Origin: Synechococcus sp. CBW1002
GTDB taxonomy: Bacteria > Cyanobacteriota > Cyanobacteriia > PCC-6307 > Cyanobiaceae
Length of the DNA stretch: 64,000 bases
Direction of reading: 5' to 3'
Assembly (NCBI RefSeq): GCF_015840915.1
Contig: NZ_CP060398.1
Span: 2,170,001 to 2,234,000, forward strand
Part shown: positions 46,644-56,034 of the stretch, piece by piece
Position numbering within the stretch: the first letter of the stretch is position 1
Layout: each line of letters starts with the position of its first letter
Notes under the pieces: generated by a model
Told to the model about the DNA's origin: nothing
The model's database searches: none
The model's input: the letters and a program-made list of their open reading frames with translations, nothing else
Position numbers and translations under genes: made by a program

Positions 46644-47642
46644 TTAAAGACCGAGCATCATCTCGGCAATCCCAATGAAGAGTGGGATGCAGATGGCGAT
46701 CGCCACCGGCGTGCCGATGGCCGTGGAGGCGCCGATGTAGGCGGAGGGGTTCGCCGAGGGAATGCCAGCGCGCAGCGTTGGCGGGCCCGAGATATCCGAG
46801 CTCGACGCGGCGATCACCGCCAGCACAACAGCGCCACCGATGCTGAAGCCCGTGATCTTGTGAATGACAAGACCAAGACCGAAGGCCAGAAAACCGTGCA
46901 GGATGGGTGCGATGAAAGCGTAGATGGCAAACCACTGGGCAACCTTGCGCAGCTCATTCATGCGCTGGGCGGCCTCCATCCCCATGATGATCATCAGGAT
47001 CGCAAGGAAGCCGCGGAACAGAGGGTTGAAGAAGCTCTCATAAACGGGCTCAGGCTTGGTGAGAATGCCAAGGGCCACACCCAGAAGCAGCGATGTGACG
47101 GCAGAACTCTGCACGCTTTCCTTGATGATCGGCCAGATCTCGACTTTCTCGGAAGCGTTGCCGGTCTTCTTGCTGAGGTAAACGCTGGCCACCACGATCG
47201 CCGTCACCAGGGCCGGGATGTCCATGAAGGGATAGAGGGCCGCCGTCCATGCTTCATAGGGGATCTTGGCGGAATCCAACTGGGGCAGCACCGCCGCAAG
47301 AGTGGAGCCACTGACCGCGCCGAACAGGCCACCGGTGGCCACGGCGTCAGGCACCTTGATGCCTGGCATTTTCCCCAAGGTGTAACGACCGATGAACACG
47401 ATCACGATACCAAGCGCCACAGCAGCGAGTGCCGGGAGGAAGATCTCGGTGGGGTTGGAATTGCGAATGGCGATGCCTCCGCTCAATCCGATCTTCAGCA
47501 GCAGGAAGAAGGTGATGAACCTGTAGATCGAATCTGGAATGGCCAGCTGGCTGCCGAATGAGGCGACGACCATGCCACCAATCAAGAAGCCAAGTGTTGG
47601 AGACTGAAGCTGCTTGATGAAGAGTGTAAGAAATTCGGCCAA
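46644..47642 (-). CDS. sbtA: SbtA, sodium-dependent bicarbonate transporter
   Basis: 332 residues with about ten helices in two related halves. High-affinity HCO3-/Na+ symporter of the cytoplasmic membrane. Motifs include SPTLGFLIGGMVVASFGSQL, FGAVSGSTLAAVLPQL and the matching second-half SSSDISGPPTLRAGIPSANP, both lining the substrate site. The start is chosen at TTG 47642 (MAEFLTLFIKQLQSPTLG), 5 bases after AAGAGGA. An ATG at 47714 would add an unrelated basic leader. The gene looks intact and is the principal working inorganic-carbon importer in this window. Confidence 0.93.
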   Translation of the reverse strand: MAEFLTLFIKQLQSPTLGFLIGGMVVASFGSQLAIPDSIYRFITFFLLLKIGLSGGIAIRNSNPTEIFLPALAAVALGIVIVFIGRYTLGKMPGIKVPDAVATGGLFGAVSGSTLAAVLPQLDSAKIPYEAWTAALYPFMDIPALVTAIVVASVYLSKKTGNASEKVEIWPIIKESVQSSAVTSLLLGVALGILTKPEPVYESFFNPLFRGFLAILMIIMGMEAAQRMNELRKVAQWFAIYAFIAPILHGFLAFGLGLVIHKITGFSIGGAVVLAVIAASSSDISGPPTLRAGIPSANPSAYIGASTAIGTPVAIAICIPLFIGIAEMMLGL

Positions 47643-48106
47643 TTGAATCCTCTTGATGTGTTGACGACTAGGACTGCGGAATGTGTAGGTTGTCGAGCAA
47701 GACGAGCCAGCCACTGCCAGGCCAGGCCTCGGTGTTGCTATCGGATTGACGGGTGGATGAGGACATCCAAAGCCCGAATCAGGCTCCCTTAGGAATCAAG
47801 CATGGGTCACCGTTGCGGCGGTCGGGAGACGTTAATACCCGGGGACGACCACTGGGTGGTTGTGTTCCGCAGGATTGCGGATGCCATTGATAAGGTCAGA
47901 CAATCAATCCAGTCAATCCTGGCTCTTGAGCCACAAGCACCCGATCTGGATCGGCCACCCTTGTCTGAATCTGGTAGTGACGCGACCCCAATCAGGGATC
48001 CAGCTTCCATGAGTACAGGTGGGGAGCATCAGCCTTGACGATCCCAGTCATGGATCACCATCACCTGGGGATCGCCCGACCCTGGCGAGCTGCCTGTCGC
48101 AGCTGA
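47643..48106. other. 464-bp non-coding region upstream of sbtA
   Basis: No supported gene; a 78-codon plus-strand frame at 47802 has no features. The region must hold the sbtA promoter and the end of the chpX/fasciclin transcript. LysR-type regulators (CcmR/CmpR) control sbtA in other cyanobacteria, but I could not pick out a confident T-N11-A box. Confidence 0.5.
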
Positions 48107-48508
48107 TCAGCCCGGCAGGATGACGCGGTCGATCACGTGCACGATGCCGTTATCGCAGACGATGTCCGCCGAGACGACCGTGGCGTTCTTCACTTCAAAG
48201 GGTTCGACGCTGCGAATTGGTACCGGGGCCCCTTCGAGGCTCTGCCACTCCGGTTGATCGACCAGATCGGCACGGCAAAAGTTGCCGCCCAGCACGTGGT
48301 ATTTCAGGATGCGGGCCAGCTGGGGCGGATTGTCCACCAGCGTCTGCACGCAGCCGGGCGGGAGGGCTGCGAAGGCATCGTCCACCGGTGCGAACACCGT
48401 GAAGGGCCCCGGACTCTCCAACGCAGCGGTGAGGCCAGCCACCTCCACCGCGGTGAGGAGAGTGGCGAAGCAGCCCGCGCTGCGCGCAGTCTCGATGATG
48501 GAGGCCAT
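48107..48508 (-). CDS. Fasciclin-domain protein, CupS-like
   Basis: 133 residues: a single fasciclin (FAS1) domain without signal peptide. The two conserved boxes are GPFTVFAPVDDAFAALPPG and the C-terminal NGIVHVIDRVILPG, with LARILKYHVLGG between. In the NDH-1MS CO2-uptake complexes, CupS is a small protein with a fasciclin-like fold that binds CupA. Its position 23 bp after chpX makes this role likely, but many cyanobacterial fasciclin proteins are unrelated to CO2 uptake. Confidence 0.82.
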   Translation of the reverse strand: MASIIETARSAGCFATLLTAVEVAGLTAALESPGPFTVFAPVDDAFAALPPGCVQTLVDNPPQLARILKYHVLGGNFCRADLVDQPEWQSLEGAPVPIRSVEPFEVKNATVVSADIVCDNGIVHVIDRVILPG

Positions 48509-49376
48509 AGGTGTAAGAGGAGGTAACGGATTCAGCGATAGTCCTGGGTCTGGACCTGGGGCAGGCGCGCCTCCGGCCTGAGGAAACGGTCCATCTGCGC
48601 CTCGAAGAAGCGTCGGTTGGCCAGCAGGTGCTCCGGATTGGTGTCGTCGAGCGGATAGAGCAGGGCACAGCGCAAGGCCTGGATCACCGCCGAGGTGACG
48701 TTGTACATCGAGCGCTGAAAGGTGATGCCCAGCTGAACCAACTGGTCTTCTTCACTGCGGCGGTGCTTGCGGTAGAGCTCCTGCAGGTAGGGGGGCAGGA
48801 AATGCAGCATGTCCTGCATCAGCAGGGTGGGGGGGATGCCCGCCGAACCCACCGGAAACACGTCAGCATAGAGAATTCCGTAGTGGAAATCAGCCTGATC
48901 GCTCGGCACCTGTCCAGCCTGGGCGTTGTAGCTCTTGGTGCCTCGGAAGGGTGATGTGCGGTAGAACACTGCTTCCACATACGGGAGAGCAGCTTCGTAG
49001 AGCCAGGTGAATCCTTCGCTTTTGGGGATGACTTCAATGCACTCCCCATCCACATAGACGTGGTGGTAGATCGGCCTTCCTGCCACCGCAAAGATGCCAT
49101 TCACCAAAAAGTCCATGGCATCGGGAACGCCCTGGAAGCCACCTTCATCGTAGATGTCGCTCATTTCGAAAAAGACCGGCGCCATCACCTCCCAGAACAG
49201 GCCGAGATTGGCGGTGTAGCTGGCCTGCTTGCATTGCTCCAGAAACATCTCTGGGAACAACTTGTACAAGCCCAGCATCACGGGGTTGCGCTTGAAGTAA
49301 GCATGGATTGCTCGGTCAGCATTGGCACGGTAGGCCTCCGATTCGAGATAGTCGTTGAAACGCCCCCCCATACCCT

Positions 49377-50642
49377 CAGGGCTGCCTAAAAGTGTGATCA
49401 GCCCAAGCTCCCTCGGCTGGCCACGCCGCCAAGTGCCAGCATTCCCTTGATGTCGTAGGCCAACTCCCGCAGGCCTTGGCGGATCGAGCGGTAGCCGCCC
49501 CGCCGCAGCAAGTTCATCACGATGGTTCGCAGGAAGGCGAACACCGGGGCCCCGATCCGGTTGGCGTAGCGATGAGCGTCCTCACCCAGCTGGACGTCAC
49601 GGGCCCAGTGCCATTCGTTCTCAATGCTCCAGCGCTGACGGATCAGGCGCAGCAGGGCTTGTGGCGTGGTGCGCACGCTGGTGAGGAACAGGTGGTGCCT
49701 GATCTTGCGCTTGCCCTTGCGGGTGAGGGTGCCTGTGATCACCTCAACGATCCAGGCGCTGCCGGGCCAGTTGGCTTTGATGTGCTCCGGTGCCTCTCTG
49801 GCTCGCAGTTCCCAGACGGTGTCGCGCCCGTGGCGCTTCTCGTGATCTGTTGCAGTGAAAGGGATGTGACGCTTTCCCTGGAACTGGCAGCCGATCTGGC
49901 GGTAGAGGGTCTTCTGGTTCGATTTGACGGTCAGGAGCACGTCGGCCCCCTGGGAGAGGCACCAGCGAAAAACGCCTGCGTCGTGTGCAGGGCATCCGCC
50001 TGGATCAACACGCCATCGAGATCCAGGCTGCTGAGCAGCTCTTTCAGCGCCGCACGCTCACTGGATTCGTGGGTGTCATAGGTCGTCTGGGCCAGGGCGA
50101 CGCCAAGGGCCCGGGCGTACACCGTGACCTGGGCGACAAACCGGTGACTGCCGTCTTCTGTCTCCACGGCAGAGCCGCGCAGGGTCTTGCCATCACACAC
50201 CAGCTGATCCAGACCCGTTGCCCCGCTTGGGACCTGGCTGATCATCCAGGCCTGCAGCACCTGGCCAAACTCCTGCAGGTGGGCCTTGTTGAACAGGTAG
50301 AGGAAGGTGGCATCGGAGGGCCAGCGCTTGAAATTCAGGCCCAGCGCCTGGTTGAGTGCCTCACGGTGCCGCCGGGCAAAGGCCTCCAGATCACGGGAGC
50401 TGCGGCAGCCGCTCAGGATCCCGAGCACAGCCACCAGCAGCAGGAACCACTGCGGGTAACGCACCCCGCGGCGGTAACGCCCATCCGGGATGGCCTTGAG
50501 GAAGCTGATCAGGTCATCCGGTGCGGGCTGATCGACTCCGGTGGAGCGGGTTTCGGGCATTGGGGGCACTGAGACCCGCCGACCAAACCCAATGCTGGCA
50601 GACCTGCCAAGAGCTACCAGGACAGACTTTTAGGCGACCCTG
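49377..50642 (-). mobile_element. ISAs1-type insertion sequence, copy 2 (in chpX)
   Basis: 1266 bp, with the same length, terminal inverted repeats and two-frame transposase as the copy at 31871, in inverse orientation. Target duplication CCCATACCCT is perfect at 49367-49376 and 50643-50652. Both translated frames are identical to copy 1, so the two are very close relatives. Confidence 0.93.
49398..50569 (-). pseudogene. ISAs1-family transposase, two overlapping frames (copy 2)
   Basis: Frame A 50569-49931 (212 residues) and frame B 49940-49398 (180 residues) translate to exactly the same proteins as in copy 1. The same T-rich GCG-TTT-TTC stretch separates the catalytic VCDGKTLRGSA and QADALHTTQAFF from LLTVKSNQKTLYRQI and RQRWSIENEWHWARD. 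The shared break shows it predates the spread of these copies. Either -1 frameshifting makes the active fusion or the element is moved in trans by a full-length relative elsewhere. Confidence 0.85.
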
Positions 50643-51114
50643 CCCATACCCTGGTGCCAGAGCATGGCCCGCATGCAGGCCTCGGCGAACTCCATATTCA
50701 CCCGGTCGTGCCAGAGGTGATGGAGTAGCTTGGGCATGCGGAAGGTTTCGCCCTTCTCCATGAAGGCCAGCAGTTCCGGATGCGCCTTCTCTCCACCCCG
50801 CCAGATCCTCAGAGACGACTGATCACCCGCATAGGAATTGGGTCGATCCAGATACTCCTGTGAGATCAGGTATTTGAAGGCGGGCAGGGGCTGGAGGAAC
50901 ACCTGCTCAGCGATGTAGAGCAGATCGCGCCAGTAAAAATCCATCGGCACGGCATAGGCCTTGTAGATGCCGATGATCTGCATCAGGTTCTCCGGCGTGT
51001 CCGGCAGCATTGAGCTGCCGGCCTCAAGCCGGTGAATCACCTCCGCGTAGGGATGGTTGGAAGGGGGGATCAGGGGGGTGGTGGCCGGGGCGCCGGCCTG
51101 AACGGGAGACGTGC

Positions 51115-52668
51115 TCATGACGGCAGAACGACCGAGGGGGTAGCGGAGGGGGCGGCCGCTGAGACGAGGCCGGAGGGCACCATGGCCAGCGAGGCGGGGG
51201 CGATTGAGTTCGGGATGATCAGGGGGCGGACCGCCAGGGCGGCGGTATCGGCCTCGCTCCAGCCCACCAGGGCCGTAGGCCAGATCCCGACAGCGATCAC
51301 CAGCAGGGTGAGCGCCAGGGCCGGGGCCCTTTCGCTCCAGCAGGTCGACTGCCAGTCGGCGCGCTCGTTATCCAGACGGCCGAAGCCCACCCGGTTGAAC
51401 AGACGCACGGCATAGACGGCCGTGAAGCCTGAGGCCACCAGACACACCAGGGTGGCGCGGGGGAAGGCGGTCCAACTGCCTTCGAACACCAGCAGCTCGG
51501 CAGGGAAACTGGCCAGACCCGGAATGCCGGCGGCTGCCATCAGGGCAACCAGCAACATCCCCAGGGTGAACGGCAGGCCCCGCAGGGGATTGAGCAGACC
51601 GGAAAGTTCGGGTATGGAGGAGGTGCCGGTCTTGCGCTCGATCAGCCCCACACAGGCAAACAACAGAGCCAGAATCAGACCGTGCGCCAGGATCTGGGCC
51701 ACGGCTCCCTGCAGGCTGAGGGGCGTTGCCGCCGCCAGGGCCAGGACCAGCAGACCCATATGGCCAAGCGAGCTGTAGGCCATCAGGCGGCGCATGTCGC
51801 TCTGGGCGATGGCGTTGAGGGCGCCATACACGGCACTGATGGCGCCCGCAGCGGCGATCCAGGGCGACCAGCTCACCCAGAGATCGGGCAGATCACCCAC
51901 CGCGAAACGGAGTAGCCCGTAGGCGCCCAGCTTCGAAACCGCACCGCCCACCACCATCACAACCGGAGTGGGGGCCTGGCTGTAGGTGAGCGGCTGCCAG
52001 CCGTGCAGCGGCACCACCGGCAGTTTCAGGCCGAAACCGAGCAGCAGCAGGGCCAGGATCCAGCGCTGGGCGGTGGGGGAGAGATCAGCGTTGCTGAGGT
52101 CGTCGTAGCCGAAGCTGAAACCGTTGGCGTTGAACCAGCCGAAGGCGAGCACGCCCGCCAGGAGGGCGAGGCCGGAAACGGCGCCATAGAGGAGGAAACG
52201 GATCGCAGCGCCGGCGCGCCGCTCACCTCCCCAGATCGCCACCAGCAGCGTGGTGGGGATCAGCACCAGCTCGAAGGCGAGCACGAACAGCAGGGCGTTG
52301 CGGGCCAGGAAGGCGCCCATGACCCCCAGGTTGGTGGCCAGCAACAACGGAAAGAACAGCCGGGGCCGCAGCTGATCAGCCGGTGCCGAGAGGATGGCGG
52401 CCGTGGAGAGCAGGCTGGTGAGCAGGATCAGCGGCAACGACAGACCATCCAGCCCGAGATCGAGCTGAAGACCCAGCTGGGGCACCCAGTCTTGATGGAG
52501 ATCAGCAGGGGGCAGGCGCCAGCACAGCAGACCCACCAGCAGCTGGGCGGCCGTGGCCGCAGCCGCAAGGCTGCGCACCCGTACGGGCTGCCCCTCGGGA
52601 AGCAGCGGCAGCAGCAGGCCGGCGGCCAGGGGGAAAGCCAGCAGCAGCAGGAGAACGGAGGGTGCCAT
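51115..52668 (-). CDS. ndhD4: NDH-1 subunit NdhD4-type
   Basis: 517 residues with about 14 hydrophobic helices. A NuoM-type proton-channel subunit of the CO2-uptake NDH-1MS' complex. Visible are FELVLIPTTLLVAIWGGERR (helix 5 glutamate), FGLKLPVVPLHGWQPLTYSQ and SDMRRLMAYSSLGHMGLLVL. The D4 assignment is by operon context (between ndhF4 and chpX) and general likeness. The frame is complete. It overlaps ndhF4 at its start and chpX at its stop, so translation of the cluster is coupled. Confidence 0.87.
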   Translation of the reverse strand: MAPSVLLLLLAFPLAAGLLLPLLPEGQPVRVRSLAAAATAAQLLVGLLCWRLPPADLHQDWVPQLGLQLDLGLDGLSLPLILLTSLLSTAAILSAPADQLRPRLFFPLLLATNLGVMGAFLARNALLFVLAFELVLIPTTLLVAIWGGERRAGAAIRFLLYGAVSGLALLAGVLAFGWFNANGFSFGYDDLSNADLSPTAQRWILALLLLGFGLKLPVVPLHGWQPLTYSQAPTPVVMVVGGAVSKLGAYGLLRFAVGDLPDLWVSWSPWIAAAGAISAVYGALNAIAQSDMRRLMAYSSLGHMGLLVLALAAATPLSLQGAVAQILAHGLILALLFACVGLIERKTGTSSIPELSGLLNPLRGLPFTLGMLLVALMAAAGIPGLASFPAELLVFEGSWTAFPRATLVCLVASGFTAVYAVRLFNRVGFGRLDNERADWQSTCWSERAPALALTLLVIAVGIWPTALVGWSEADTAALAVRPLIIPNSIAPASLAMVPSGLVSAAAPSATPSVVLPS

Positions 52669-54573
52669 CAGCGGAGAGAAACGAAGGGCACGAGGGGCTG
52701 GCTGGCCAGCAACCAGGCGGACATCAACAGAACCCCCAGCAGCAGCGACAGGGCATAGGCCTGGGACCGGCCGGAGGTGGTGAGACTGAGGCGCCGGGCG
52801 CCTTCGAGGGTGGCTTCACCGGTACCCTCGCTGAACCCATCCACCAGACGCTGATCCGACCAGGCGCTGAGGCGGGCCAGGGTCAGCACCAGCCCCACCA
52901 CGGTGCGGTGATAGAAGCGCTCGGTCTGCATGTCGTGGGCGAGCCAGTCCTGCAGGCCCCCAAGGGCTGCCGGCAGATGGGCCAGGGGATGGGGCCGCAG
53001 ATAGAAGAGGGCCGAGAGTCCACCCCCCAGCAGGGTGGAGAGCAGCAAGGGAACCGCCAACGGACCCCAGCCAGGCAGGGGCGTGAGGGCAAAGATGCCG
53101 TTCCGCACCAGCAACTGGGGCATGTGCAGCACCAGACCGGTGAGGAACAGCGTGGGCAGCACCATCAACCAGAGCCCTTCCGGAGAGCGGACTGTGAAGG
53201 GGGTGGTGCGGCCTCCCCAGATCTGGCCGAAGACCCTGATCAGCCCCGCGCTGATCAATGCATTGGTGAGTAGCACCAGGCCGCTGAGCAGCAGGGGATG
53301 GGTACTGGCGGCCGTGAGGGCCAACAATTCCCGCAGCGCGGCAAAGCCGCCGAACGGAGGCAGACCGATCAGGCCGAAGGCACCAACGAGGAAAGCGATG
53401 CCCATCAGGGGCCTGCGGCTCCACAGCCCACCCAGCTGGGTGAGGTCCTGGGTGACGTTGCTGATCACGATGGTGCCGATCGACATCAGCATCAGGGCCA
53501 TCGGCAGGGGATAGACCAGCAGAAGATGGTCGGCAACAGTGATGCCACTCAGTCCCACAGCCACAAACAGCAAACCCAGCCAACTGCTCACCAGGAACGA
53601 CAGGGCGCGCTTCACATCCACCTGGGCCAGGGCGATCAGGGAGGCCACCAAAGCGGTGGTTCCCCCGACGACCACCAGCACGGCCTGGACGAGCGGGCTG
53701 AGTTCGATCAGTGGTTCCAGGCGCAGCAACACCCAGGCACCACCGACCACGACCACCGAATTGCGCAGCACGGTGGAGGGAATCGGACTCTCCATCGCCT
53801 CATCCAGCCAGAGATGGAGCGGGATCTGAGCACACTTTCCCATCGGGCCTGCAATCAGGGCCAGAAGGATCAGGGTGAAGGCCGCCGGCAAGCCATCACC
53901 AGAGGCGGCCTGGGCCGCCGCCCAGGCCTGGAGGCCATGGAAATTCCAGGTGCCGGTCATCGGTAGCAGCGCGATCACCCCGGCCAGCAGGATCAGGTCC
54001 CCCACCCGCTTGGTGAGGAAGGCATCGCGGGCTCCCTTCACCACCAGAGATTGGTTGTACCAGGTACCAACAATCAGATAGGTACCGAGGGTGAGCAATT
54101 CAAGGATCACATAGCTGAAGAACAGCGAATCGGTGAGAACAAGCCCGCAGAGGCCGGCCTCGAAGAAACTCAGACAACCGAAAAAGCGGGGCCAGCCCCA
54201 GTCCATTTCCAGATAGGCAATCGTGTAGATCTGCACGAGAACATGCAGGCCTGTGATCACCGTCATCGCAATCAGCGACGGTTCGCTGATGATCCCATCA
54301 AAGCCGATACGCAGTCCGGCGGTCGACAGCCAGGTCCAGCTGATCGTCAGAGGTCGATAGAGGGCGGCGGCGCCAGCCGCGGCATTGGAATGCAGGGCGA
54401 TCAGGGCGAGCACGCTGTGGACGAACGACACGCTCACCATCAACAGGTTGAGGTAACCGCACGGCCTTGGCCCGGTTCGGGCGATCCCGCCCGAACCGGG
54501 CCAGCGAGGCCAGGGCGGCGAGAAGGGGGTAGAGAGGAATGAGCCAGGCCGTCTGAGCCAGGAAGACGCTCAT
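52668..54573 (-). pseudogene. ndhF4: NDH-1 subunit NdhF4-type, frameshifted near its N-terminus
   Basis: The ATG at 54573 opens MSVFLAQTAWLIPLYPLLAA, a proper NdhF N-terminus, but this frame ends after 91 codons. The remaining protein lies in another frame from about 54490: GGIARTGPRPCGYLNLLMVS, then ITGLHVLVQIYTIAYLEMDW, GPMGKCAQIPLHLWLDEAME and about 590 further residues to 52668. The switch coincides with a 16-bp inverted repeat at 54468-54503. NdhF4 is the NuoL-type subunit of NDH-1MS'. Either a real mutation, programmed recoding, or a sequencing error in the hairpin. Re-initiation at ATG 54443 would lose about 45 residues. Confidence 0.85.
54468..54503. repeat. 16-bp perfect inverted repeat inside ndhF4
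   Basis: TGGCCCGGTTCGGGCG, spacer ATCC, then CGCCCGAACCGGGCCA. It is very GC-rich and would form an extremely stable hairpin in DNA or RNA. It coincides with the reading-frame break in ndhF4. Confidence 0.9.
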
Positions 54574-54988
54574 CGCAGGGGAGTAGGGGGAAGGAAAAGC
54601 AAGGCAGCCATGGACATCCAGAAGTGGTCAGACATTGGCCAAGGCCCTGGCCACTCTGGAAGCCGCCTGGAGTGATCGGGTGGATGACACATTCAAGCCT
54701 GAATGAGGTGCCATGCGGGAGTTATCGACAACACTTCACCCCAGCAAGGTGATCGGGGCCAGGCGAGGAAAAAGGGAGACAGCTTGTTCAGGCCTTTGGC
54801 ATCGGTTGGACAACGGCAATGATTGGCCGCTGATACTAAAGGGGTGCCGCTTGATCATGGGTGGATTGGCAGCGAGAAAATCCTATGTCTGCATCAAGGA
54901 TTCGTGATCAGAAGATTTGTGATCAGGTGTCCTGATCACCGCCTGCGCTGAGCGGTGGGACGATAGGGGTTGGTTCCGCGCTCCACCC
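54574..54988. other. 415-bp intergenic region upstream of ndhF4
   Basis: No supported gene (a 64-codon plus-strand frame at 54713 lacks features). It should contain the ndhF4 operon promoter on the minus strand. It holds the 21-bp palindrome at 54919-54939 listed separately. Confidence 0.5.
54919..54939. promoter_or_regulatory. Palindrome between ndhF4 and the zinc-ribbon gene
   Basis: GTGATCAGG, spacer TGT, CCTGATCAC: nine base pairs of perfect symmetry with no T tract. It is built on the same TGATCA core as the 25-bp palindrome at 24969. It lies 50 bp upstream of the TTG start at 54989. Possible operator; regulator unknown. Confidence 0.4.
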
Positions 54989-55258
54989 TTGCCTTGCCCT
55001 TCCTGCGGTTGTCGTGTGGCGGCCCGCTCCAGACAGGGGGTGGGTGGTGGCCGGGACAGCCTGATCTGTGCCGATTGCGGTCGGCCGCTTGAAGGGATGG
55101 GGGAGAGACCGCCCCGGGGTTTGCGGTGGAACGATGGCCTCATGGCGGCATTCGCGGTTGTGGTGGTCGTGGTATCGATCACCTTGATCACCACGCTCGA
55201 ACGCCTGGATCCCGCGGGGATGGGACAGCCCACCACCGAGGAACCCGCGTTCCGCTAA
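54989..55258 (+). CDS. Small zinc-ribbon membrane protein
   Basis: 89 residues from TTG 54989. A four-cysteine ribbon is visible: CPSCGC near the start and CADCGRP about 20 residues later (two CxxC knuckles). One transmembrane helix follows (LMAAFAVVVVVVSITLITTL, residues 51-70) and a short polar tail. Likely a membrane-anchored zinc-ribbon protein of unknown role. Its stop overlaps the stop of the convergent DedA gene. Confidence 0.68.
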   Translation: MPCPSCGCRVAARSRQGVGGGRDSLICADCGRPLEGMGERPPRGLRWNDGLMAAFAVVVVVVSITLITTLERLDPAGMGQPTTEEPAFR

Positions 55259-55962
55259 TCGAGGCCTCGACCACGGCGATCCCGCCAGGTTCTCAGCAGC
55301 ACCAAAGCCACCCGGGCCACCACGACGAGCACGGCCAGCACCAGCACAACCTGGATCACGTGGGCGAAGGGGTCGATCCGGGCCGCGGCCTGCTCGTAGT
55401 GCTCGCCCAGGGTCATGCCGGCCAGGCTGAGAAAGAGGATCCAGATCAGACTGCCGGCCCCGCTCCAGAGCAGGAAGGGCAGCTGAGGCATCAGCTCCAG
55501 ACCGGCTGGAACCGATACCAGAGTGCGCACCCCCGGCAGGATCCGGCCCCAGAACACCACCGCATGGCCGTGGCGCTGAAACCAGCGGCGACTGCGGGCC
55601 AGATCGTTCGGATGGAGGCCGATCCAGCGCCCATGGCGAGCCAGCAGGCGTGCCAGCCGCTCTTCACTGATCAGGCGACCGACCCCGTACCAGAGCCAGG
55701 CGCCGAGCAGGGTGCCGCTCAGGCCGGCCACCACCACCGGCAGCAGCGCCAGCTTCCCCTGGGCTACGAGAAAACCGGCGAGCGGCATGATCAGTTCGGA
55801 CGGAATCGGTGGAACGACGTTCTCAAAGAACATCAGCATGCCGATCACCAGATAGCCCCAGAGCTGGTTGGCCTCCACCGCTGCGCTGATCAGATCCGGG
55901 AGCGTTTCGATCAGAGCCTGCACGGCGTGTTCCCGGGGAGGAGCCTTGGGTTCGGGAGCCAA
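55255..55962 (-). CDS. DedA family membrane protein
   Basis: 235 residues, about five hydrophobic segments. The SNARE-associated/DedA signature is present: FFENVVPPIPSELIMPLAGF, then FQRHGHAVVFWGRILPGVRT with the conserved F/G-R-x-x-P-G-x-R, and PQLPFLLWSGAGSLIW. DedA proteins act in lipid flipping or membrane homeostasis. Convergent with the zinc-ribbon gene, divergent from the histidine kinase. Confidence 0.9.
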   Translation of the reverse strand: MAPEPKAPPREHAVQALIETLPDLISAAVEANQLWGYLVIGMLMFFENVVPPIPSELIMPLAGFLVAQGKLALLPVVVAGLSGTLLGAWLWYGVGRLISEERLARLLARHGRWIGLHPNDLARSRRWFQRHGHAVVFWGRILPGVRTLVSVPAGLELMPQLPFLLWSGAGSLIWILFLSLAGMTLGEHYEQAAARIDPFAHVIQVVLVLAVLVVVARVALVLLRTWRDRRGRGLD

Positions 55963-56034
55963 TGCCCCGTGCCTGGAGTTTGGCGCCCCAGCGCTGAGGA
56001 GCGATCCCAGAATTCAGCTCTTCACAACCTCCGC

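Larger units (their letters stand above)
48532..51118 (-). pseudogene. chpX: CO2 hydration protein ChpX/CupB family, disrupted by ISAs1-type element
   Basis: The 5' part (51118-50653) encodes about 155 residues, including ILPDTPEN-like SMLPDTPENLMQIIGIYKAY and LLHHLWHDRVNMEFAEACMR. The 3' part (49366-48532) continues GRFNDYLESEAYRANADRAI through FPEMFLEQCKQASYTANLGL to the stop. Deleting the 1266-bp element and one copy of the 10-bp duplication restores a single 436-residue frame (WHQGMGGRFNDYLES at the joint). ChpX/CupB couples CO2 hydration to the NDH-1 complex in thylakoids. The start overlaps the ndhD4 stop. No other lesion is visible in either half, so the insertion may be recent. Confidence 0.93.

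Noticed and set aside
47802-48038. Plus-strand frame of 78 codons upstream of sbtA
   Set aside because: No ribosome-binding site, no domain, and composition typical of non-coding DNA; probably promoter region.
54713-54907. Plus-strand frame of 64 codons upstream of the zinc-ribbon gene
   Set aside because: No conserved features; it overlaps the likely ndhF4 promoter region.
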